This document shows, piece after piece, positions 1 to 7,045 of a DNA stretch of 64,000 nucleotides; position 1 is the stretch's first letter; each line of letters starts with the position of its first letter. A program made the position numbers and the translations under genes. Source of the DNA: an uncultured Acidobacteriota bacterium (GTDB lineage: Bacteria > Acidobacteriota > Terriglobia > Terriglobales > Acidobacteriaceae); the NCBI GenBank assembly GCA_903832055.1, contig CAILAC010000003.1:16274-80273 (forward strand), written 5' to 3'. The notes below the pieces were generated by a model that saw only the letters and a list, made by a program, of their open reading frames with translations, did not search any database and was not told the DNA's origin.

Positions 1-912
1 AGTGAGAGCTACATTCAGAGTCTGGATGCCGCCCATCGACAAGCCGGCGAGGGCGCGGTGCTGCGGGTCAGCGATGGTTCGATAATGATGCTCGACGAAT
101 GGAATGACATCATTGATGAAGTCGTTTGAAAATGGATCGGAAGCTACATCGGCTCCCATTGAACGCATATCCATGTGGGTACTGACGTGGCCCGCCGGCA
201 TCACGACGATCATGCTTTTGGCCTTTCCGGCGGCAATCAGGTTATCGAGGATGAAGTTCGCGCGGCCTACCGAGGTCCACGAATCGTCGCTGTCTCCACC
301 ACCGTGCAGCAGATAGAGTACCGGATACTGTGCGCTGCCCGACTCATAGCCGGGAGGGAAATAGATGTGCATACGCCGCAGTCTGCCAAGCGTTTTGGAT
401 TGGTAATAGATGGTAGACACAGCTCCGTGCGGCACATCTGTCGCATCAGAGAAATTGCCCGGAATGACGAATACGCTGCGAACAGCTGACAGGGATTCGC
501 TGGATGCTGCGTTTTTCGGATCGGTTGCGCTTACGCCATCAATAGTGAATGTGTAGCGATACGCCCCGGCGGGATAGGGACCTACTGTCAATGACCAGAT
601 GCCGTCTTCGGCCCTGGACATTGAAGCACCTTTCATGGCGGCCGTGACGTGGTCTGGAGTTGCCCCTGGGACGGATTCTTCACCTTCGGAGCTTAACTTG
701 ACGTCTTTGGCGTCAGGCGCCCATAGACGCAGAGTAACGGTTCCATCCGGATGTATTTCAGGCGAAACGAGGTTGGTATTTGGAGTAACTTGCATGACAG
801 GTATCGGCGGCGGGGCGGAGGCTGGCTGTTGAGCGCTGGCCATGGTTCCGACGATTGAAATCAGAACGCCTGAGACCAAGATTGTTAGTGTTGTGGAAAC
901 GCTATTTCTCAT
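1..912 (-). CDS. secreted esterase, alpha/beta-hydrolase with N-terminal E-set domain (3' end outside window)
   Basis: The reading frame is open from an ATG at 912 down to the window edge (304 codons visible), so the C-terminus is missing. Residues 1-30 form a signal peptide ending near ASAQQ. Residues about 45-150 resemble the CBM48/E-set domain that precedes the hydrolase in enterochelin-esterase-like proteins. The hydrolase part shows the oxyanion segment YLLHGGGDSDDSW and the nucleophile elbow GLSMGG with Ser292. A GAAAGG ribosome binding site lies 9 nt before the ATG. The family cleaves carbohydrate or siderophore esters; the substrate here is unknown. The catalytic Asp and His would lie beyond the edge. 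Confidence 0.85.
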   Translation of the reverse strand, partial: MRNSVSTTLTILVSGVLISIVGTMASAQQPASAPPPIPVMQVTPNTNLVSPEIHPDGTVTLRLWAPDAKDVKLSSEGEESVPGATPDHVTAAMKGASMSRAEDGIWSLTVGPYPAGAYRYTFTIDGVSATDPKNAASSESLSAVRSVFVIPGNFSDATDVPHGAVSTIYYQSKTLGRLRRMHIYFPPGYESGSAQYPVLYLLHGGGDSDDSWTSVGRANFILDNLIAAGKAKSMIVVMPAGHVSTHMDMRSMGADVASDPFSNDFINDVIPFVEHHYRTIADPQHRALAGLSMGGIQTLNVALT

Positions 913-1051
913 AAATACACCTTTCAAACCAGAAGTATTGTGATTTATTGCCAGGAAGGATGCCTCAATCGACAATCAACCGCGGAGCCCTGCGATGGAG
1001 ACCGGTGTCATACCTCGCGAACAGAGAAGCGTATGCATGTGACAATTGCTC

Positions 1052-1489
1052 CTACTGAAGCCTCTTGGCGAGATGTAAATGATTGAGGCTGCCTTCTCTT
1101 GCATAGGCAATTCGGTCCATTGTTCGATGGATGATATCCAGTCCCCTTCCCGTCTCCATAACCGCTGTCAGATCAAACTGCTTTGAATCTGGAGTATCTG
1201 CCCCTTGCACCAATCGCTTTGCGTGGCTGTCGGTCATAGGTGTGCCTGAATCGTAGAGATCGAATTCAACCACTCCGTCTAAGTGAGTGACTACGAGGCT
1301 TATCTGATGCTGTGATTGGCGATGATAGCCATGTCTGATCACGTTTGTCAAAGCCTCGACAAGAGATAGTTCGACCTGATCCGCTCTTTGCTTATCCATA
1401 CCGGCATGGCAACAGATCGCGTTGACCGAAACGCCAACCAGCGATACATCGCGCAACTCACTCTTGATCGCGAGTGTGACGCGTTCCAT
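1052..1489 (-). CDS. RsbW/SpoIIAB-like serine kinase, anti-sigma factor (HATPase_c)
   Basis: A 145-residue GHKL-fold ATPase the size of an anti-sigma kinase. The N-box is seen as E45xxxN49 in VEALTNVIRHGY, the G1 box as DLYDSGTP (D80, G82), and the G2 box as TGRGLDII. Such proteins bind a sigma factor or other client and phosphorylate a STAS antagonist. It is the last gene of a three-gene minus-strand operon after the PP2C phosphatase and the STAS protein, which is the usual partner-switching order. A GGAGA site precedes the ATG. No sigma factor is encoded nearby, so the client is unknown. Confidence 0.85.
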   Translation of the reverse strand: MERVTLAIKSELRDVSLVGVSVNAICCHAGMDKQRADQVELSLVEALTNVIRHGYHRQSQHQISLVVTHLDGVVEFDLYDSGTPMTDSHAKRLVQGADTPDSKQFDLTAVMETGRGLDIIHRTMDRIAYAREGSLNHLHLAKRLQ

Positions 1490-1505
1490 GATTTTCTCCA
1501 GTGCG

Positions 1506-1841
1506 CTAGGAAATGGCCAGCGCTGCTTCTTCGGGAGTTCCGAAAATAAGGAAGACTTTATCCATGCGGGTTAGCTTGAGCATATTGATGACAGCATCGC
1601 AGGCACTGCAAAGAACGAGCTGTCCTTCTCCGCCCATCGCCTTTAAGCTTCCGATCAGCGCTCCGAGACCACTCGAGTCGATAAAGGTAACATCTCCAAG
1701 ATCAAGAACAATCTTCTTGTGTCCCTGATTAATGCATGCTACAAGAGCTTCTTTGAACTCTGAGGCTACACCCGCTACGACGCGACTAACCTGGATTTTA
1801 ACAATCAACGCACTGGCGATCATGCTCTGTTCAAATTGCAT
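1506..1841 (-). CDS. STAS-domain anti-sigma factor antagonist (RsbV/SpoIIAA-like)
   Basis: This 111-residue protein is a single STAS domain. The phospho-acceptor segment reads DVTFIDSSGLGAL with Ser56/Ser57, the site phosphorylated in SpoIIAA and RsbV. The unphosphorylated form is expected to capture the neighbouring RsbW-like kinase and release its client; the upstream PP2C protein would dephosphorylate it. The gene begins 12 nt after the phosphatase stop, with a strong GGAGGG site just ahead of the ATG, and ends 16 nt before the kinase start. Confidence 0.87.
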   Translation of the reverse strand: MQFEQSMIASALIVKIQVSRVVAGVASEFKEALVACINQGHKKIVLDLGDVTFIDSSGLGALIGSLKAMGGEGQLVLCSACDAVINMLKLTRMDKVFLIFGTPEEAALAIS

Positions 1842-1853
1842 CTTCCCTCCGAT

Positions 1854-3062
1854 TTACGATTGGGTGATTTCGATGGCCAATAAAGAGATGTCATCTGAAA
1901 AGTCTGAACGGCCACTCCAGACTGAGACTTCTTCAACGAGATCATTTACTAAATCTCCGAGTGATTTTGATTCGTTGCCGGCAAGGGCAGCAAGGAGCCG
2001 TCTCTCGCCAAATGCTTCCCCATCGCTCTTTGTACATTCGGTAACTCCATCAGAGTAAAGCAAGAGCCGGTCTCCTGGCGAAGCGGAGGAATCGAAGCAA
2101 TCGAATTCGATTTCTGGCCAGAGGCCGATGGGCATGCCGCCATTGCCAAGGAGAATTGGCTCCTGTCCTTTCTTGATGAGGATCGGACTTGGATGCCCTG
2201 CCTGCGCTAAATGAAAACTGGAAGATTCGGAATCAAAAATGCCGTAGACCATGGTGAAATATCGGTCGTCCTTCGATTGGAAACGCCGGTTGAGTTCGCG
2301 AACTGCTTCACTCGGAGGCAGGACGTGCGATTGACCCGTGGCGGAATCGAAGCGCTTCAAGGGGCTCCCCTGGGTTGCATCGGGGGTCAGAAGCATGCTG
2401 AGCGTCATCGACAACATGGCAGCCGGGACTCCATGACCGGCCACATCGAGCAAATAGAAGCCGATTTTGGCGGAATCCAGCGGAAACACATTGAAAATAT
2501 CCCCGGCAATATAGCCGGAGGGTTTCAAGTACCAGGCAGACCGGATGCCAAGGACCTGCTGGGCAGGCTGCGGAAGAAGCCTCTTCTGCATCCATGCGGC
2601 AGCCTTTAGATCATCTTCGACGAGCCTGTGCGCTGATCGCAATTGAGAATTGATGCTGGCCAGCTCCTGATTTTTACTGGCGAGTACTTGCTGAAGCTTG
2701 AGAATTCTCTCGCCCGCACGTACTTTAACGCGTAGTTCCTCGGGGCTGATCGGCTTGACGAGGAAATCGTCGGCTCCAGCATCCATGCCTTCGATGAGAT
2801 CAGCTTTGACACCTTTGGAAGTGCAAAGAATCACGTATACATAGTGCGCCAAGTTAGCTGATCTAATTCTGCGGCAAAGATCAACTCCTGGGAGATTGGG
2901 CATCATCCAATCACTGATGACGAAACTGATGTCGCTTGTCTGGATAACGTTCCACGCGAGCTCACCATCGGCGGCTTCCACAACCTCATGCCCTTGCATC
3001 TGCAGGAGCATCGCGTGGACGGCTCGCGCAACCGGGTCGTCATCGACTAATAGAACTTTCAT
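1854..3062 (-). CDS. response regulator with PP2C/SpoIIE-type phosphatase output (RsbU-like)
   Basis: This 402-residue protein has a receiver domain at 1-120 (acidic triplet D7-D9, phospho-acceptor D51 in SDWMMP, Lys in DFLVKPIS), a short coiled linker, and a PP2C-like SpoIIE phosphatase at about 190-398. The metal-binding motifs are seen as AGDIFNVF, DVAGHGVPAAML, LLYSDGVTE and DDISLLAIE. Phosphorylation of the receiver probably controls dephosphorylation of the STAS protein encoded 12 nt downstream. The cognate histidine kinase is not in the window. The Shine-Dalgarno sequence is weak but the ATG gives a complete receiver. Confidence 0.88.
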   Translation of the reverse strand: MKVLLVDDDPVARAVHAMLLQMQGHEVVEAADGELAWNVIQTSDISFVISDWMMPNLPGVDLCRRIRSANLAHYVYVILCTSKGVKADLIEGMDAGADDFLVKPISPEELRVKVRAGERILKLQQVLASKNQELASINSQLRSAHRLVEDDLKAAAWMQKRLLPQPAQQVLGIRSAWYLKPSGYIAGDIFNVFPLDSAKIGFYLLDVAGHGVPAAMLSMTLSMLLTPDATQGSPLKRFDSATGQSHVLPPSEAVRELNRRFQSKDDRYFTMVYGIFDSESSSFHLAQAGHPSPILIKKGQEPILLGNGGMPIGLWPEIEFDCFDSSASPGDRLLLYSDGVTECTKSDGEAFGERRLLAALAGNESKSLGDLVNDLVEEVSVWSGRSDFSDDISLLAIEITQS

Positions 3063-3410
3063 TCAGCTGCTCTGACTTATCTCGCTGTGGAGCGTTTTAG
3101 TCAGCAACACAGAGTCAGCCTCTGTGCCACCGTGTCGATGAACTTATTCCTGCGTCTGAGCTGCACCTACCGGCTCAGTAAAACAAAAACGATTCTAGCA
3201 TGATTCCCAACAATCGCATTGCGCAGCAGCGCCGGTCGAGCAGTCGGCAGATATCCCGCAGATGCATACTCAGATACCCTACGGCGAGGCAACGATCTGT
3301 TGGCAATACCCCGAATGGGTAAGACAATCGATCAAATTTCAGGGGTATACTAAGCCGTCTATGGCTGTTAATCTGCAAGCATCAATTTCGAAGTACTATC
3401 GAGGCAAATT
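3063..3410. other. intergenic region, divergent promoters
   Basis: This 348-base gap separates the divergent partner-switching operon and the pyrophosphatase gene. Short open frames here show no codon bias or recognisable motif. A candidate -10 hexamer TATACT at 3346-3351 with a weak AAGACA 19 bases upstream could serve the pyrophosphatase gene. I see no repeats or RNA gene. Confidence 0.4.
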
Positions 3411-4097
3411 ATGATGGCAAATTCTGCGCAGCCCCTTTGGCAGTTGCTTGGCGTACTGTTTAAGCCACATCCCTGGCACGGCGTATCGCCGGGCACCCAG
3501 GTTCCGGAGGTGCTTCAATGCTTTATCGAGGTTGTCCCTTCGGACACCCTGAAGTATGAAATCGATAAGGTTTCGGGATATTTGAAGGTAGATCGTCCCC
3601 AAAAGTATTCCAACACCTGCCCTGCTCTCTACGGTTTTGTTCCTCAATCGTATTGCGGTGAGAGTGTCGCGGCGTATTCGACGGAGAAGACCCAGAGGAC
3701 CTTGATGGGAGATGGCGATCCCCTCGACATTTGCGTGCTGACTGAGCGGCCGATTCAACACGGAAATATTCTGGTGGAATGCATTCCAATCGGTGGCCTG
3801 CGGATGGTTGACGACAATGAAGCTGATGACAAGATCATTGCCGTGCTCAAGAATGACGCTACTTACGGCGCCTGGACGGACATCAGCAGTGTGCCAAAGG
3901 CCATGCTTGATCGGCTGCAACACTACTTTCTGACATACAAGCAAGCGCCAGGTGCAACCTCTGCCGCATGTGAGATTACCCACGTTTACGGCGTCGAAGA
4001 GGCCCATGAAGTAATTCGGCGCAGCATGGACGACTACGCTACTCGATTTGGCGACCTTGAACAAATCCTGGATGCGGCGTTAAGCCTTACGAAGTAG
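3411..4097 (+). CDS. ppa: inorganic pyrophosphatase (family I)
   Basis: A soluble family I pyrophosphatase of 228 residues that hydrolyses PPi to two phosphates. The signature DGDPLDICVL carries the metal-binding aspartates, and the substrate-pocket region includes KYEIDK and the tyrosine in ALYGFVPQSYCG. The protein is longer than the roughly 175-residue E. coli enzyme, with an extended N-terminus and C-terminus as in eukaryote-like and some bacterial forms. Two ATG codons stand in tandem (3411, 3414). An intrinsic terminator follows at 4146, so the gene appears monocistronic. Confidence 0.9.
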   Translation: MMANSAQPLWQLLGVLFKPHPWHGVSPGTQVPEVLQCFIEVVPSDTLKYEIDKVSGYLKVDRPQKYSNTCPALYGFVPQSYCGESVAAYSTEKTQRTLMGDGDPLDICVLTERPIQHGNILVECIPIGGLRMVDDNEADDKIIAVLKNDATYGAWTDISSVPKAMLDRLQHYFLTYKQAPGATSAACEITHVYGVEEAHEVIRRSMDDYATRFGDLEQILDAALSLTK

Positions 4098-4145
4098 ATC
4101 TGAAGATATTTTCCCTGCTACTTGTGCCTATTTCTGACCGTCGAG

Positions 4146-4175
4146 GCCGCGAAAACATCGCGGCTTTGACTTTTT
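4146..4175 (+). terminator. rho-independent terminator after ppa
   Basis: A 7-bp stem GCCGCGA/TCGCGGC with loop AAACA is followed by TTTGACTTTTT. It lies 49 bases after the pyrophosphatase stop. Confidence 0.75.
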
Positions 4176-4375
4176 GTGCCTTGAAATTCTTTGAGATCGA
4201 TCTATGCTCAAGCAGCGGGACTCAAAGGCATGCAGGTCACCAATCGTTAAGTGCCACTATCCGTTATCAATGCAATCGATGAACGGAGCTGATTCATTTG
4301 ACTCGCGCGTTGCCTCTGCTTCCGTCACTGAAGCACACCGAGCGAAAATGATGGTGAACGATCGCCGATCCCAGC

Positions 4376-5284
4376 CTACGATATCGCAGAAAACTCGCCC
4401 AGGACATCCTCTTCGCGGCGTTTGAGCAGAGATCGCAGAACGGGCGATTGAAAGTGTCTTTTGACGGTGATGGCGTAGAAATCTTCAAATAACTGCGGTA
4501 CAACGCAATACTCCACCAGAATTCCCGACCGCAACTCATCCTGTACGACGACCGTCGGGACGAGTGCGATGGCGTCGGAATCCCGTGCCAGGAGTCGAAG
4601 CATCGCCATGTCATCAACCTCAGCGAGAATTCGATACGTGACCCGGTGCTGCTCACACAAGAGATCGAACGCTGCCCGAATTTCGCTTTCAACACTTGGC
4701 AGCAGGATTGCGTAGGCGCCCAGATCATCCGGGAACATGAATCTTTTTTGGGTGCGGCGCGGCTTTCCAACCAGGCTCACGGGTTGTCTGGCAATCCGAT
4801 GAGACTGCCAGGGATTCTGAGCATCACGGTGGACTCTACGGTTCGATAGAACAAGGTCGATGCTGTGCACACTCAGGCGGGTGAGAAGGTCCGTCAGGGT
4901 TCCAGATTGAAGGACCATCTCGATGTCGTCGAGGCGTAGCAGGGGCCGTACAAAATTTTCCTGGAAATTTCGGGAGAGTGTTGCAACGGCACCGATCCTG
5001 ACTGTCTGCCGCTTGCGAAACTGTCCGTCTCTCATCAAGGCGTAGAGTTCATTCCCCGCTGAAAAAATGGTCTCGGCATACGTCAAAGCGAGTCGCCCAG
5101 CCTCGGTGAGCTGAAGGCTTCTTCCCTCACGGAGGAATAGCTCCTGACCAAGATCCTCTTCGAGCGCTTTGATCTGTGACGATAGCGCCGACTGCGAAAC
5201 GTGCAATTGCGCCGCAGTCCGGGTCAGGTTCCCATCCTTCGCGACGGCCCAGAAATAGTGCAGGTGGTGATAATTCAATCTCAC
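4376..5284 (-). CDS. LysR-family transcriptional regulator, divergent from dabBA (NhaR-like)
   Basis: This 302-residue LysR protein has an N-terminal winged HTH (residues about 8-65, with SQSALSSQIKALEEDLGQ as recognition segment) and a periplasmic-binding-like effector domain. Its opening LNYHHLHYFW resembles NhaR-type regulators. I chose the GTG at 5284 because an AGGAGA site lies 10 nt upstream and the family starts here; an ATG at 5311 would add nine residues but has poor spacing. It is transcribed away from dabB across a 99-base intergenic region, which suggests it controls the carbon uptake operon. The effector cannot be read from the sequence. Confidence 0.85.
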   Translation of the reverse strand: MRLNYHHLHYFWAVAKDGNLTRTAAQLHVSQSALSSQIKALEEDLGQELFLREGRSLQLTEAGRLALTYAETIFSAGNELYALMRDGQFRKRQTVRIGAVATLSRNFQENFVRPLLRLDDIEMVLQSGTLTDLLTRLSVHSIDLVLSNRRVHRDAQNPWQSHRIARQPVSLVGKPRRTQKRFMFPDDLGAYAILLPSVESEIRAAFDLLCEQHRVTYRILAEVDDMAMLRLLARDSDAIALVPTVVVQDELRSGILVEYCVVPQLFEDFYAITVKRHFQSPVLRSLLKRREEDVLGEFSAIS

Positions 5285-5383
5285 GCCTGATTCATCTCCT
5301 AAACAGAACATTTCCTTCTAAACAATGCATTTTACAGAATTTAGAGAATGTATGAAAGTTGATAGAGCGAAAGGATTTCCGCA
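5285..5383. promoter_or_regulatory. divergent LysR/dabB control region
   Basis: The region is AT-rich and contains an imperfect inverted repeat, TTCTAAA at 5316-5322 against TTTAGAGAA at 5340-5348, flanking the palindrome AATGCATT. LysR proteins commonly bind such sites between divergent genes. The exact operator and promoter are inferred, not established. Confidence 0.35.
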
Positions 5384-7045
5384 ATGGCTTACTTTCAGCA
5401 CTTTTGGCCGTCTCAGAACGCCATTCTGCTTTGCGTTCCAGCGATTCTGTACTTTCTGGGAGGGGTAGCAGGGCCGCTTGCATCCGCGCAAAGACTCTTG
5501 GTTCCCAGGGCATGGAGTCTGGCTAGAACAGCGAGCACCGCTTCATTTCTCTTTTCGATCGCATGCTGCGCTGATGCGCTTGTGCAGGCACAGTCTCTGG
5601 TTCGTCAACCGCAGATCGATTCGCTGGCCGCATTCGGCATGGTCCGTCTTAGCTTTCGCTTCGACATTGTGGATTCGCTCATGCTGTTGCTTGTGACTTT
5701 TCTCGGCTGGGTCATCGTCAGCTATTCGCGCGCATACATGGCAGGAGACACTCAACAACCTCAATATATTGGCTACCTTATGCGCACCCTCGCCGCAGTG
5801 AGCCTGCTGGTGGTGACGAACAGCCTAATTCTGTTTCTCCTTGCGTGGGTTCTCACCAGCCTTTCGCTCCACGGCTTGCTGACGCTGTATCCCAACCGGC
5901 AGGCGGGAGTGATTGCGGCTCACAAGAAGTTTCTTGCAAGCCGGCTGGGGGATATCACTCTTCTATGCGGAGTCGGGCTGATCGGCTCACAGACAGGCAG
6001 CTTCGAGATGGACGAAGTAGTGCATCGAATCGCGGGGTATCATCCGGTCCCGGCATCCATTCATGTTGCAGCTTTACTGCTTGCCATAAGCGCCATGATT
6101 AAGTGCGCTCAACTTCCACTGCATGGTTGGCTAATTCAGGTGATGGAAGCTCCTACGCCAGTCTCCGCGCTGCTTCACGCGGGAGTCGTCAACCTCGGTG
6201 GGTTCATGCTCATTCGTCTTGCGCCAGTGATCAACACAACGCCAGTGGCACAGGACTTGCTGGTGATTGTTGGTTGCTTGACTGCGACTATCAGCTCGCT
6301 GGTGATGACCACGCGCATCAGCATCAAGGTCAATTTAGCCTGGTCTACCTGTGCCCAGATGGGATTCATGCTCATGGAATGTGGCCTTGGGTTCTACAGT
6401 CTTGCCTTTTTGCATCTGCTTGCGCACTCGCTATACAAGGCGCATGCATTTCTCTGGTCAGGGGGAACAGTCAACCAGGCGAAGTTGAAGCGCATGATAC
6501 CGCCGCGTCCGCAGTTCAGCTTTACCTCTCTGATCGGAAGCGGGTTTTGCGGACTCATCGTGGCAACTCTTGGAGCAATTCTTTGGCAGCCTGCTGCCGG
6601 CTTGGATGGTGCCTTGATTTTTTGCATCACAATCGCCGGATTTGCGACGTCTGGAATTCTGGCGAACGCGCTCTCTGCACGCAACGTTGCAGCATCGATC
6701 ATCCTTTCGATATCAGCTCTCGGAGTCACCACACTCTATTTCGGCTACGACACTCTGTTCCACAAAATCCTGCCCGAAGCAACGGCCGACCTCGGGCAGC
6801 ATCCGATGATTCTGATCTTTGCAACGGCGTGCTTCGTTCTGCTCTTCGGCATCCAGACAATCGTTCGTGTAAAACCTCTAGGACAGTTTGCCACCACGCT
6901 ATATCCGTGGTTCTATGCCGGGCTCTATCTGGATGAGGTCTTCACGCGGGCAACGTTTCGAATATGGCCAGCAAATCAGTCAACGAAAATGCCTCTCGGT
7001 CGGGATGCTTCGCAACCATTCAAAGTTGAAGGAGTGAGTCTATGA
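5384..7045 (+). CDS. dabB: DabB-type membrane subunit of inorganic-carbon transporter (NuoL/MrpA-like)
   Basis: A 553-residue polytopic membrane protein of the proton-conducting NADH dehydrogenase subunit 5 family, with roughly 13-14 hydrophobic helices and the conserved regions LPLHGWLIQVMEAPTPVSALLHAG (seen in pieces) and HLLAHSLYKAHAFLWSG. It lacks neighbours of complex I or an Mrp antiporter. Instead it overlaps a DUF2309 gene by four bases, the two-gene arrangement of DAB transporters, where DabB is thought to couple cation flux to CO2 hydration by DabA. An AAAGGA site lies 8 nt before the ATG. Confidence 0.9.
   Translation: MAYFQHFWPSQNAILLCVPAILYFLGGVAGPLASAQRLLVPRAWSLARTASTASFLFSIACCADALVQAQSLVRQPQIDSLAAFGMVRLSFRFDIVDSLMLLLVTFLGWVIVSYSRAYMAGDTQQPQYIGYLMRTLAAVSLLVVTNSLILFLLAWVLTSLSLHGLLTLYPNRQAGVIAAHKKFLASRLGDITLLCGVGLIGSQTGSFEMDEVVHRIAGYHPVPASIHVAALLLAISAMIKCAQLPLHGWLIQVMEAPTPVSALLHAGVVNLGGFMLIRLAPVINTTPVAQDLLVIVGCLTATISSLVMTTRISIKVNLAWSTCAQMGFMLMECGLGFYSLAFLHLLAHSLYKAHAFLWSGGTVNQAKLKRMIPPRPQFSFTSLIGSGFCGLIVATLGAILWQPAAGLDGALIFCITIAGFATSGILANALSARNVAASIILSISALGVTTLYFGYDTLFHKILPEATADLGQHPMILIFATACFVLLFGIQTIVRVKPLGQFATTLYPWFYAGLYLDEVFTRATFRIWPANQSTKMPLGRDASQPFKVEGVSL

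Noticed and set aside
3396..4064. A 222-codon open frame antisense to the pyrophosphatase gene
   Set aside because: It mirrors the coding frame of ppa, has no ribosome binding site and no recognisable domain.
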